DNA from: Rhodoligotrophos defluvii
Lineage (GTDB): Bacteria; Pseudomonadota; Alphaproteobacteria; Rhizobiales; Im1
Assembly: GCF_005281615.1 (NCBI RefSeq)
Contig: NZ_SZZM01000002.1
Span: forward strand, 248,001-312,000
Direction of reading: 5' to 3'
DNA length: 64,000 nt
Shown here: piece after piece, positions 53,695 to 62,708 of the stretch
Numbering within the stretch: the first letter of the stretch is position 1
Layout: every line of letters begins with the position of its first letter
Notes under the pieces: model-generated
Database searches by the model: none
What the model was told of the DNA's origin: nothing
Seen by the model: only the letters and a program-made list of their open reading frames with translations
Translations under genes and position numbers: made by a program

Positions 53695-54081
53695 ATGGGA
53701 GAATGGGAAGAAGGCATCCTGCGCAGCAAGGCCGGCGCGCTCGCCATATGGGAGGGCTGGGTCTTCGGCCCCGTCGCCTGGGCCGCCCACCAGAACCTGA
53801 GTTACGGCCTCACCCATCTGCTCTGCGGCACGAGCACGAAATGGCCGATCTATCTCGCCACACTGGCAGCGGTCGGCGTAGCCGCCGCGGCCGGCTATTT
53901 CTCATGGCGGCTGCGGCAGGCAGCCTCCACCGTCCGCTTCCCGGAAGCACATGCCGTTGCCGCCTCACGTGCCCGGTTCATCACCACGGTGGGCGTTCTT
54001 ATCTGTACGCTTTCGGCGGCCGGCATCCTGGTCGAGACCATTCCCGTGCCCGTGCTCGACCCCTGCGCGGGGGCAACTTGA
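53695..54081 (+). CDS. uncharacterised three-helix membrane protein of the caa3 operon
   Basis: 128 aa. I do not recognise a named family. Three hydrophobic segments are seen (about 20-45, 48-68, 92-112), with WEGWVFGPVAWAAHQNLSYGLTHLLCG at the start and a C-terminal VPVLDPCAG. It sits between subunit III and CtaG and overlaps the latter by one base, so it is co-expressed with the oxidase. It may be a small accessory or assembly subunit, the place where other operons have subunit IV. Confidence 0.7.
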   Translation: MGEWEEGILRSKAGALAIWEGWVFGPVAWAAHQNLSYGLTHLLCGTSTKWPIYLATLAAVGVAAAAGYFSWRLRQAASTVRFPEAHAVAASRARFITTVGVLICTLSAAGILVETIPVPVLDPCAGAT

Positions 54082-55007
54082 TGATGCGGCGCGTGCATAT
54101 CCCGGGCTTGGCCGCCTTGTGCCTGGCGCTGTCGACGGACACGGCCACGGCTCACTCTGTCGGCTCGCCCCATTCGGCCTTTGCCTGGGGATGGACCGCT
54201 CTTACCTTTGCGCTGCTTACGGTGTCGGCCTGGGCTTACAGGTGGGGACTTCGTCGCCTTTGGCGCCGCGCCGGGACGGGTGCAGGGGTCCGGCGGTGGC
54301 AGGCGGCCGTCTTCGCCGTCGGGTGGCTATGGACTGCCGTGGCGCTGCTGTCGCCGCTCGACCAATGGGGCGAGGAACTCTTCTCCGTCCACATGCTGCA
54401 GCATGAAATCCTGATGCTGATCGCCGCGCCGCTTATCATCCTGGGGCGGCCGGCGGTGGTGTTTCTGTGGGCCTTTTCGGTGGAAGCCCGCCGGGGCCTC
54501 GGCCGCTTCTTCGCACACCCTTGGTGGCTTGCGGTGTGGCGGCCATGGACAAGCCCGCTCGGTGCATGGACCACCTATGCCGTAGTGCTGTGGGCCTGGC
54601 ATGTGCCCTTCCTGTTCGAAGCGGCGACGGTTCATGACGGCATCCACACCTTGCAGCACGTGAGCTTCTTCGGCGCTGCACTCCTGTTCTGGTGGGTCTT
54701 CCTGGACGCCACGCACGGGCGCCGCCGGAACGGTATGGCGGTGCTTGCCAACTTCACCACCGCGATCCACTCCTCGCTTCTCGGCGCGCTCTTCACCTTC
54801 GCGCCGGCCGCGTTCTACGCGCCCTATCTTGAAACCACCGCCTATTGGGGCCTGACCGCGCTGGAGGACCAGCAGCTCGGTGGCCTCATCATGTGGATAC
54901 CCGGCGGGCTGGTGCACCTTGCCGCCGGCCTCGTGGCGGCAGCCCGTTGGATCGGGCCGGAGACCGGCACCGACCGCCTGCCCGAGCGGACCGGGAGCGG
55001 AAGATGA
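54081..55007 (+). CDS. ctaG: CtaG-type cytochrome oxidase assembly factor (caa3_CtaG family)
   Basis: 308 aa from ATG 54081 (or 54084). About seven helices; conserved stretches are LLSPLDQWGEELFSVHMLQHEILMLIAAPLIILG, HTLQHVSFFGAALLFWW and LGGLIMWIPGGLVHLAAGL. This is the Bacillus-type CtaG family (PF09678), unrelated to Cox11, and helps assemble the copper centre of caa3 oxidases. The histidines in the membrane segments could handle copper. It overlaps the following cytochrome gene by ATGA. Confidence 0.9.
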   Translation: MMRRVHIPGLAALCLALSTDTATAHSVGSPHSAFAWGWTALTFALLTVSAWAYRWGLRRLWRRAGTGAGVRRWQAAVFAVGWLWTAVALLSPLDQWGEELFSVHMLQHEILMLIAAPLIILGRPAVVFLWAFSVEARRGLGRFFAHPWWLAVWRPWTSPLGAWTTYAVVLWAWHVPFLFEAATVHDGIHTLQHVSFFGAALLFWWVFLDATHGRRRNGMAVLANFTTAIHSSLLGALFTFAPAAFYAPYLETTAYWGLTALEDQQLGGLIMWIPGGLVHLAAGLVAAARWIGPETGTDRLPERTGSGR

Positions 55008-55390
55008 TCCAGCTCCGGCACATTGCCACCCCGCTCCTCCTGATCGTCGCCCTTGCGGGCTGCGGGGAGGAGGCGGGAGCACCCGAACTTCGCGTGCGGG
55101 GAGACCCAGAGGCTGGCGCGGCCGCGATACGCAGCCACGGCTGCGGCATCTGCCATACAATTCCCGGTATAGCCGGCGCCGACGCGACGGTGGGGCCGCC
55201 GCTCGTGCATTATGATGAGCGCGCCTATGTGGCCGGCGTCCTGCCCAACACGCCCCGGGACCTGATCCGCTGGATTGTCGATCCTCCGGCCGTTGATCCC
55301 CGCACGGCCATGCCGGAGCTTGGCGTGAGCGAGGAGGAGGCGCGCGATATCGCCGCTTATCTCTATCGCAGGACGGGGGAGCGGAAATGA
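55004..55390 (+). CDS. c-type cytochrome lipoprotein, monoheme
   Basis: 128 aa with a lipoprotein signal (LIVALAGCGEE). One heme site, CGICH, and an axial methionine in TAMPELGV. Its domain (from GDPEAGAAAIRSHGCGICH to AAYLYRR) is strikingly similar to the C-terminal half of the next protein, suggesting a tandem duplication. It probably feeds electrons to the oxidase. Starts and stops overlap both neighbours by four bases. Confidence 0.87.
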   Translation: MIQLRHIATPLLLIVALAGCGEEAGAPELRVRGDPEAGAAAIRSHGCGICHTIPGIAGADATVGPPLVHYDERAYVAGVLPNTPRDLIRWIVDPPAVDPRTAMPELGVSEEEARDIAAYLYRRTGERK

Positions 55391-56232
55391 GAAATATTCT
55401 TAGGCTTGCCCTCGTTGTTCTTGCCCTGATGGCGGTCGCGGCCGTGGGGATCGTGGCCTATGTCTATTCCGGCATTTACAACGTCGCCGCCACCAGGCAG
55501 CACACCGCCCCTGTCTACTGGCTGCTCACAACGGCGTTGACACGCTCGATCGAGGTCCGCGCCGACGACATCGTGGTTCCGGACCTTTCAGGGGACGACC
55601 GGTTCCACTCGGGGCTCGACCTCTACCGCCAGCACTGCAGCCAGTGTCATGGTGCGCCAGGGGTAGCGCCGGAGCGCTTTGCGCTGGGAATGACCCCCCT
55701 TCCGCCGCCCATCGTGCAGATTGGCCGTGAGCGCAGTGCCGCCGAGATCTTCTGGGCAGCCAAGCACGGCCTGAAGATGACCGGCATGCCGGGCTGGGAT
55801 TTCAAGCTGAGCGATGAGGAGATCTGGAACCTCGTCGCCTTCATTCTTGCCATTCCAACCCTTTCGCCCGTGGAGTACTACGATCTGACGGGAACGGCGC
55901 CGAACCCGACCGAGCCGGCCACGGACCAGCCGCTGGGCAACTATTCCGGCGACCCCGACAGGGGCAAAGTGGCGCTCCGGCAATATGGCTGCATCGCCTG
56001 TCACCAGATCGAGGGGATCGTCGGGCCGGAGACCTGGGTCGGGCCGCCGCTAGAAGGCATAGGCGAGCGCAAATACATCGCCGGTGTTCTGCCAAACAGC
56101 AGCCAGAATCTCGTCCGCTGGATCCGGAACCCGCAGGGCGTGGATCCCCTAACCGCCATGCCGGAGCTCGGCGTGACTGAGAAGCACGCGCGCGACATGG
56201 TGGCCTACCTCTACTCCCGCAACGATCCGTAG
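55387..56232 (+). CDS. diheme c-type cytochrome, membrane-anchored
   Basis: 281 aa. An N-terminal membrane anchor (about residues 7-28) is followed by two heme domains with CSQCH and CIACH; axial methionines are likely in GMPGWDFKLSDEEIWNLVAF and TAMPELGVT. The second domain is a paralogue of the preceding monoheme protein. It would shuttle electrons from a periplasmic donor to the caa3 oxidase. It ends the operon and is convergent with the FAD oxidase gene. Confidence 0.88.
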   Translation: MRNILRLALVVLALMAVAAVGIVAYVYSGIYNVAATRQHTAPVYWLLTTALTRSIEVRADDIVVPDLSGDDRFHSGLDLYRQHCSQCHGAPGVAPERFALGMTPLPPPIVQIGRERSAAEIFWAAKHGLKMTGMPGWDFKLSDEEIWNLVAFILAIPTLSPVEYYDLTGTAPNPTEPATDQPLGNYSGDPDRGKVALRQYGCIACHQIEGIVGPETWVGPPLEGIGERKYIAGVLPNSSQNLVRWIRNPQGVDPLTAMPELGVTEKHARDMVAYLYSRNDP

Positions 56233-56367
56233 AACGTCGAACCATAAAAGCGCGGCGAGATGCGTTTGAGAGCTCGCCCGGCGACGTCGTCCGGCAGTCA
56301 CAGCCCGACTGCTCAACGACCGACGGCTCAAACGCCATCAGGCGCCACCGTAATTCAGCAGGCCAGC

Positions 56368-57663
56368 CTAACGTTCCCGCCCAGCCTGCCTTTGCTCGGC
56401 CGCGATCTGTAACCGTGCTGCAATGCCTCGGAAAGGTTCCGGCGGAAGCCAAATAGGGCCTTTGATCTTGAGGCGGTCGGAGAGCAGCGGGGACTCGACA
56501 CCGCAAGCCAGCTCAGCCAGAAGCTTGCCTTGTATGGTGCCCCGGACAACACCGGAGCCTCCGCAGCCGACAGAAGCATAGATGCCTGGCTGAACACGGC
56601 CGAAATAGAAGCCTCCGTTATGAGTGACGGCGGTCAGGCCACCCCAAACGTGCTCGAACTCATGCCTGCGCATATGCGGATAACGGTTGCGGTAAAGCCC
56701 GGTCAGCATGCGGCGCGCCTCGTCGGGCTCGAGCTCCTTTTCGTAGGAATCGCCGCTTCTTATGAGCAGACGGCGGCCGGTCTTTCGCATGGTGGTTCCC
56801 ATGCGATGCGCCGGCAATATGCCCCAGTCGGCTTCCTCCCCCAACTGTTCGAATTCGCGCTCGTCCAGTTCAGGCGTGAAGGCGCCGTAGGTATAGATCC
56901 CGACCATCCGGTTGCGCGCGATGCCCAGAGATCTGGCATGCAGGTTGTTCGCGATGAACAGCCGGTCGGCGAGGAAATCCCCGCGACTGGTCTCTACCGT
57001 GAATGGCGCGGTCTTGCCCAGGGCGTGCACCGTCGCGCCTTCAAGAAGCTTGACCGCCGCTGGCAGCGAGTCCGCAAGGCCGCGATGAAGCGCAGCCGGC
57101 TGAACCAGCGCACGGGTCAGTGATTGCAGCCCGTACCGGTAATAGCCGGTGCCTGTTGTCCGCTGCAGGTCGTGGCTGTCGTATTCCTTCGGGATAAGGC
57201 CCCATTCCTCATAAGTCCGGCGTGTCTCGCGGGCCGTCTTTTCCACACGCGGCGTTGCCGCGGCGGTGATCGCCAGCGGCGTTTCGTTCCAGTCGCAATC
57301 GATCGATTGGCTGGCGACGAGTGATCGTAAAAGCTGGAACCCCTCCCTGGCGATAGCCATTTGGCGCGCTGCCCAGTCCTCCGCAAAATCGGCAGCATTC
57401 GCGCTCGGTTCGCCGGGATTGATCAGCAGATAGCCGGAATTCCGGCCCGATGCGCCCTCGCCGATCGTCGATGCCTCGATCAGAAGGATTTCCTCGCCCG
57501 GAACCAGTTCGGCAAGCCGGCGCGCGATCGCCAGGCCCGTGAAGCCCGCGCCGACGACAATGCTGCGAAACCGCCGCTCGGAGGGCAGCTCGGTCTTTGG
57601 TCGGCGCTCAGGCAGCAGGGCGTTCCAACCTGATCTCGATTTGTAGACGGGGGCATTTTTCAT
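56368..57663 (-). CDS. FAD-dependent amine/D-amino-acid oxidase family protein (DAO, PuuB-like)
   Basis: 431 aa from ATG 57663 with GGAGAT seven bases upstream. The FAD site SIVVGAGFTGLAIARRLAELVPGEEILLIEAS starts the DAO fold; EGASGRNSGYLLINPG and HVWGGLTAVTHNGGFYFGRVQPGIYASVGCGGSGVVRGTIQGKLLAELAC match gamma-glutamylputrescine oxidase and glycine oxidase relatives. It would oxidise an amine or amino acid. It is divergent from the molybdoenzyme gene across a 264-bp gap, so it could belong to the same regulon. Confidence 0.88.
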   Translation of the reverse strand: MKNAPVYKSRSGWNALLPERRPKTELPSERRFRSIVVGAGFTGLAIARRLAELVPGEEILLIEASTIGEGASGRNSGYLLINPGEPSANAADFAEDWAARQMAIAREGFQLLRSLVASQSIDCDWNETPLAITAAATPRVEKTARETRRTYEEWGLIPKEYDSHDLQRTTGTGYYRYGLQSLTRALVQPAALHRGLADSLPAAVKLLEGATVHALGKTAPFTVETSRGDFLADRLFIANNLHARSLGIARNRMVGIYTYGAFTPELDEREFEQLGEEADWGILPAHRMGTTMRKTGRRLLIRSGDSYEKELEPDEARRMLTGLYRNRYPHMRRHEFEHVWGGLTAVTHNGGFYFGRVQPGIYASVGCGGSGVVRGTIQGKLLAELACGVESPLLSDRLKIKGPIWLPPEPFRGIAARLQIAAEQRQAGRER

Positions 57664-57927
57664 GAGGCATCTCCACCGCATGCCGCCGGTCTAGAAAATC
57701 TCCGTCTCGTGAAACGGCGATCCCCGGCTCTCGCGCCTAGACCTGATGCGCCGAAAAGTAACCACCAGGCGCCGTTCGTCCAGGGAGGCCCGAGAGCTTT
57801 TTTGATAGGATATGCTTATCGAACTTATGGTTGGAGCGTACTGGATATATGAGCGGTGCTTCGACAGAATGTGCGGGTGTGATCGAGATGCAGGCTGCAG
57901 GCGTTCGGTCTCAGGGAAGGCGGTTCG
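57664..57927. promoter_or_regulatory. divergent promoter region of the oxidase and molybdoenzyme genes
   Basis: This gene-free gap must hold two promoters. An imperfect dyad (GATA...TATC) lies at 57804-57820 in an AT-rich pocket with the T-N11-A spacing used by LysR proteins, a possible site for the regulator encoded at 61530. The match is weak. Confidence 0.35.
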
Positions 57928-60222
57928 ATGTCCGATTATGTTTCTCATGCGGCTCATTGGGGCACCTTCACCGCAAGGTGGGATGGTGAGCATCTGGACG
58001 TCCGGCCGCATCCTGCCGATCCCGACCCTTCTCCCATCCTCGGAAACTTCACCGACGTCTTGCGCCATCGGGCTCGCATCCTGAAGCCTTCTGTACGGCG
58101 AAGCTGGCTGGAGCGGGGCCCGCATCCGGGACCTCGCAGGCTTGACGAGCCATTCGTGGAGATGGATTGGGAAGAGGTTCTGCCGCTCGCCGCCAAGGCG
58201 ATCAGCCGCGTTCGCGACAGGCACGGCGCCGAAGGCGTTTATGGCGGATCCTACGGTTGGTCGAGCGCCGGGCGGTTCCACCATGCTCAAAGCCAGATCC
58301 ACCGCTTCCTGAACGTGGCGATCGGCGGTTATGTACGGTCGGTCAACAGCTATAGCGCAGGCGCCTCGTCGGTCATCCTGCCGAGGATCCTCGGTCCGTT
58401 CGAGGCCCTGTCGCGCCGTAACGTGACGTGGGAGCAGATCGAGGCGGAAACGGATCTCGTCTTGGCATTCGGCGGCATGGCGCTCAAGAACTCCAACGTC
58501 GCGAGCGGCGGCGTCACCACTCATATCGAGCGGGGAGCCATGGCTCGGGCTGCCGCACGCGGCTGCCGCTTCCATCTATTCAGTCCGCTGCGGGACGACT
58601 TTCCGCCGGAAGCAGGCGCCATATGGCACCCGCTCCGTCCCGGGACGGATGTGGCGGTTATGCTCGGGCTGTGCCACACGATGCTGGTCGAGGGGTTGCA
58701 CGACCGGCAATTTCTCGAACGTCATTGCACGGGCTTTGACGTGTTTGCCGCCTATCTGGCGGGAAACGGCGATGGTCAGCCGAAAACGGCGGAGTGGGCG
58801 AGTGCGATCTCCGGCATGCCGACGGAGACCATCGTCCGGCTAGCGCGGGAAATGACCACCCGGCGCTCGCTCGTGACCGTGGCCCATGCGCTCCAACGGG
58901 CCCGCTTCGGAGAGCAGCCCGTCTGGGCGGGGGTAGCGCTTGCGGCGATGGCGGGCCAGATCGGTCTGCCGGGCGGCGGCTACAACTACGCTCTCGGCGC
59001 GATGGGGCATACGGGACGGCGCATGAATGCCGTCCCGATCCCGACCCTGGCGCAGGGCACCAATGGCGTCTCCAACTTCATACCGGTCGCGCGGATTTCC
59101 GACATGCTGCTCAACCCTGGAGCACGCTATCAGTATGACGGCCGGGAGATAACCTATCCCGACATCCGGCTGATCTATTGGGCAGGAGGCAATCCTTTCC
59201 ATCATCACCAGGACCTGAACCGGCTACGCAAGGCGTTCGCCGTTCCGGAAACGATCATAGTCCAGGAGAACGCCTGGACGCCCATGGCGCGGTCGGCCGA
59301 TATCGTGTTGCCGGCGACGATGACGCTGGAGCGCGAGGACATAGGCGCCGCCGGGACCGACCCGAGGCTGATCGCCATGCGCAGGCTTGCGCCCCCGATT
59401 GGTATGGCGCGGGACGATTACGACATCTTCGCCGATCTCTCGCGGCTGATGGACAGCGAGGATGCCTTTACCGAAGGGCGCAACGCGCGGGAATGGATGG
59501 CGCATCTCTACGAGCCGACCCGGCAGGCGCTTGCGGAACATGGCTGGGATGCGCCCGATTTCGAGGAGTTCTGGGAGCGCGGGGAGCTTGCTCTTCCATC
59601 CGCGCCCGACGACGGAGGATTGCTTCGTGCCTTCCGCAACGACCCGGAGGCCGCGCCGTTGCCGACGCCGAGCGGCCGCATCGAACTGTTCTCCCGCACG
59701 ATCGCGGGTTTCGGCTATGACGATTGCCCGGGTCATCCGGCCTGGCTCCCGCCGGATGAAGTGACCGATGAGGCTGCGCCTCTCGTGCTGATCGCAAACC
59801 AGCCCGCGACACGGCTGCACAGCCAGCTGGATTTCGGGGCCTACAGCCAGTCCTCGAAGATCCAGGGGCGAGAGCCTGCCCGGCTTAATCCGCAGGACGC
59901 GGCGGCACGGGGCATTCGCGACGGCGACATCATACGGATTTTCAACGCGCGCGGCGCCTGCCTCGCCGCAGCGGTGCTGACCGACGGCGTCATGCCGGGC
60001 GTGGTCAACCTTTCGACAGGTGCATGGTTCGATCCGATCGACCACGAGGCCGAAAACGCCGAATGCGGCCACGGAAACCCCAATATGGTGACCCGCGACA
60101 TCGGCACGTCGAAGCTGGCGCAAGGCTGCTGCGGTCAGGTGACCGTTGTGGAAGTGCGACGTCATGACGGCCCTCTGCCCCCCATCCGGGCTTACGACCC
60201 GCCCGCCGTGGCCGGCCGGTGA
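57928..60222 (+). CDS. molybdopterin oxidoreductase of the DMSO/TMAO/biotin-sulfoxide reductase type (BisC-like)
   Basis: 764 aa, without a signal peptide or Tat motif and without a cysteine-rich iron-sulfur domain, as in cytoplasmic BisC. The N-terminal HAAHWGTFTARWDGEHL and VEGVYGGSYGWSSAGRFHHAQSQIHRFLN-type region hold the probable molybdenum-ligating serine (YGWSSAGR). Later signatures are AWTPMARSADIVLPATMTLEREDIGAAG and NGVVNLSTGAWFDP-like PGVVNLSTGAWFDP. It should reduce an S- or N-oxide, such as biotin or methionine sulfoxide, or act in the reverse direction. It is followed at 23 bp by a CoA-transferase gene. Confidence 0.88.
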   Translation: MSDYVSHAAHWGTFTARWDGEHLDVRPHPADPDPSPILGNFTDVLRHRARILKPSVRRSWLERGPHPGPRRLDEPFVEMDWEEVLPLAAKAISRVRDRHGAEGVYGGSYGWSSAGRFHHAQSQIHRFLNVAIGGYVRSVNSYSAGASSVILPRILGPFEALSRRNVTWEQIEAETDLVLAFGGMALKNSNVASGGVTTHIERGAMARAAARGCRFHLFSPLRDDFPPEAGAIWHPLRPGTDVAVMLGLCHTMLVEGLHDRQFLERHCTGFDVFAAYLAGNGDGQPKTAEWASAISGMPTETIVRLAREMTTRRSLVTVAHALQRARFGEQPVWAGVALAAMAGQIGLPGGGYNYALGAMGHTGRRMNAVPIPTLAQGTNGVSNFIPVARISDMLLNPGARYQYDGREITYPDIRLIYWAGGNPFHHHQDLNRLRKAFAVPETIIVQENAWTPMARSADIVLPATMTLEREDIGAAGTDPRLIAMRRLAPPIGMARDDYDIFADLSRLMDSEDAFTEGRNAREWMAHLYEPTRQALAEHGWDAPDFEEFWERGELALPSAPDDGGLLRAFRNDPEAAPLPTPSGRIELFSRTIAGFGYDDCPGHPAWLPPDEVTDEAAPLVLIANQPATRLHSQLDFGAYSQSSKIQGREPARLNPQDAAARGIRDGDIIRIFNARGACLAAAVLTDGVMPGVVNLSTGAWFDPIDHEAENAECGHGNPNMVTRDIGTSKLAQGCCGQVTVVEVRRHDGPLPPIRAYDPPAVAGR

Positions 60223-60245
60223 CCAAGACCATTAGGAGATAACCT

Positions 60246-61472
60246 ATGCGCCCTCTCGAGGGGATACGCATCCTCGACATGACGTCGGTGTTGATGGGAC
60301 CTTACGCCACCGCAATCCTCAGCGACATGGGCGCGGACGTGGTCAAAATCGAGCCCGACGGAGGTGACATATTGCGCTATGCCGGCGCGAGCCGCGGCGG
60401 CAGCATGGGCGGCCTCTTCCTGCATTCCAATATCGGCAAACGCAGCGTCGTTCTGAACCTGAAGCGAAAAGGAGGGCTTGCGGCCCTTCTGCGGATAGCC
60501 AGGACGTGCGACGTTCTCTTCTACAACATTCGCCCGAAGGCGATGGAGCGGCTCGGCCTCGGCTACGAAAAGGTCGCCGAGGTCAATCCCCGCCTGCTCT
60601 ATGTCGGCGCCTTCGGTTTCGGCCAGGACGGTCCTTATGCGGACCGCGCCACCTATGACGATCTTATCCAGGCGGCATCCGGCATTCCGATGCTGCTTGC
60701 GGAGGCATCAGGCGAAGCGCCAGCCTACGTCCCGGTGAACATGGCGGATCGGATCGTCGGCCTGCATGCGGCGATTTCCATCGTTGCCGGGCTTCGCCAC
60801 CGCGACCGGACCGGCCAAGGACAGCGCATCGACGTCCCGATGTTCGAGACCATGGCCAGCTTCGTGCTTGGCGACCATATGGGCGGGCTCACCTTCGACC
60901 CTCCTCTGGACGAGGGAGGTTATCGGCGCCTTCTGTCGCGCGGACGCAAACCCTTCGCGACTGCCGACGGTCATCTCGGCGCCGTGATCTACACCGACCA
61001 GCATTGGCAGCGCTTCCGCATCCTCGTTGGCGAATGCGATGCGCTTACCGATCCGAAGTTCGATACCTTCGCAGGCCGGCAGGAAAATATCGACGAGATC
61101 AATCACCACCTGACGGAGATATTCGCCACTCGCACCACGGCGGAATGGCAAGAGCTTTTGGATGCGGCAGACATACCCTGCATGCCGCTGCATTCCCTGA
61201 CCAGCATTATGGAGGATCCCCATCTCCAGGCCGTCGGCTTCTTCGAAGACCAGCAGCACCCGGTGGAAGGCGCGATCAGGACGATGCGGGTTCCTTCCAC
61301 CTGGAGCGTATCGCAACCGCAACATTCGGGACCTGCTCCGGTGCTTGGGCAGGATACGGAATGCGTTCTCCGGGAAATAGGCTATTCCGATGAGGAGATA
61401 GGGGCGCTCGCCTCGGATGGATCGATCGGTATAGCACGGCGAGCGCCAAGCGAGCTCGCAAAAGCCGATTGA
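60246..61472 (+). CDS. class III CoA-transferase (CaiB/BaiF family), second copy
   Basis: 408 aa; AGGAG lies a few bases upstream. GIRILDMTSVLMGPYATAILSDMGADVVKIEPDGGD is the family opening, and the aspartate of VNMADRIVGLHAAISIVAGL is the probable catalytic residue. It is not closely similar to the transferase at 8680. It is co-transcribed with the molybdoenzyme gene and may activate the carboxylate that results from, or is used by, that enzyme. Confidence 0.9.
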   Translation: MRPLEGIRILDMTSVLMGPYATAILSDMGADVVKIEPDGGDILRYAGASRGGSMGGLFLHSNIGKRSVVLNLKRKGGLAALLRIARTCDVLFYNIRPKAMERLGLGYEKVAEVNPRLLYVGAFGFGQDGPYADRATYDDLIQAASGIPMLLAEASGEAPAYVPVNMADRIVGLHAAISIVAGLRHRDRTGQGQRIDVPMFETMASFVLGDHMGGLTFDPPLDEGGYRRLLSRGRKPFATADGHLGAVIYTDQHWQRFRILVGECDALTDPKFDTFAGRQENIDEINHHLTEIFATRTTAEWQELLDAADIPCMPLHSLTSIMEDPHLQAVGFFEDQQHPVEGAIRTMRVPSTWSVSQPQHSGPAPVLGQDTECVLREIGYSDEEIGALASDGSIGIARRAPSELAKAD

Positions 61473-61529
61473 TATCGACCCGGTCTTACCTATTCTACCG
61501 AACTCTGCACCCGCGGATGAGGGAAATCG

Positions 61530-62498
61530 GTGGACGCGCCAAGACGTCGTGGTTCCGGCAATATCGAGTTGCGGCACCTTCGCTATTTCATGGCGATCGC
61601 CGAGGAGATGAGTTTCGCGCGCGCGGCCGACCGGCTGGGCGTCGCACAACCCGGGCTCAGCCAGCAGATCCGGATATTGGAAGATCTGCTCGAAGTCCGG
61701 CTTTTCGATCGTTCTCGGCGCAAGCTGCGTTTCACTCTAGCCGGGGAGCTGTTCTACGAGGAAACGCGCAAGCTCATGGTGCAGTTCGACGCCGCAACCC
61801 AGGTTGCAAAACGTGCGGCGCGCGGCGAGGTCGGAAAGCTTGCGGTGGGTTACGTTGGCTCGGCGGCCTATACCGGCATGCTGACAAGGGTGATCGGCGA
61901 ATTCAGGGAGAACCATCCGACGGTCGAACTGAACATTTCCGAACTGGAGATGCTGCGCCAGCTCGACGCGATTGCGGAAGGGCGGATGGACATCGGCTTC
62001 ATTCGGCCGCCCGTTCCGTTGCCGCGCAACATCGATACGATTCCGATCCTTTTCGAAGATCTCGTGCTTGCCCTTAACGCCAAGCATCCCGCGGCCACGC
62101 AACAGGAGGTCGATCTCGCGGATCTGGCGAGCGAAGACTTCATCATTCCGCAGCACTCCTCCCAAATGAGTTTCCACCATCACACCACTGTCGCCTGCAA
62201 CAGGGCCGGCTTTCAGCCCCGCTTCGGTCCACGGGGGCGTGATTTCATGACCATCGCCAGCATGGTGTCGATCGGGCTTGGCGCGGCCCTGGTTCCGCAA
62301 TCCATCCGCTGCATTCAGCTTCCGTCCCTGGTCTATAAGCCGATCAAGGGGCAGGCCACCAAGGCCGAACTTGCCGTCGCCTTCCGCCGTGGCGACCATT
62401 CGCCGATCGTTCGCTCGTTCATCGCGATAACGCGCCATCACACGCAGCAGCAGAATGCGGCCGAGGCGGATCAATTCCCATCGTCCGATAAGTCTTGA
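61530..62498 (+). CDS. LysR-family transcriptional regulator
   Basis: 322 aa from GTG 61530, with GAGGGA just upstream. The helix-turn-helix reads RHLRYFMAIAEEMSFARAADRLGVAQPGLSQQIRILEDLLEVRLFDRSRR, and the effector domain resembles the CbnR/BenM type. It lies 58 bp after the CoA-transferase and before the gamma-glutamyltransferase on the same strand and probably regulates this cluster. Confidence 0.9.
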   Translation: MDAPRRRGSGNIELRHLRYFMAIAEEMSFARAADRLGVAQPGLSQQIRILEDLLEVRLFDRSRRKLRFTLAGELFYEETRKLMVQFDAATQVAKRAARGEVGKLAVGYVGSAAYTGMLTRVIGEFRENHPTVELNISELEMLRQLDAIAEGRMDIGFIRPPVPLPRNIDTIPILFEDLVLALNAKHPAATQQEVDLADLASEDFIIPQHSSQMSFHHHTTVACNRAGFQPRFGPRGRDFMTIASMVSIGLGAALVPQSIRCIQLPSLVYKPIKGQATKAELAVAFRRGDHSPIVRSFIAITRHHTQQQNAAEADQFPSSDKS

Positions 62499-62708
62499 TT
62501 ATCAATTTAAAGCTACAGCAATATTGTGATGATTGGCCGGGTGTCATTTAATGCCCTCCTGGCGGCCATATCGACCATTTCCAAATGTCTGGCCTGATCG
62601 AAATCGCAACAGAATGTGCACCGCGCAATCTCTTCCATGCTTGCGCTTGGCACCATCACCCAGGTGGAAGGCAGCAAGTTGTCTGACTGGACGGAACGCG
62701 CAGGATCC

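Noticed and set aside
52225-53817. 530-codon open frame on the minus strand across the oxidase genes
   Set aside because: It lies wholly antisense to subunits I and III, has no ribosome site, and its composition (rich in R, H, E, D, A) is that of a GC-rich shadow frame.
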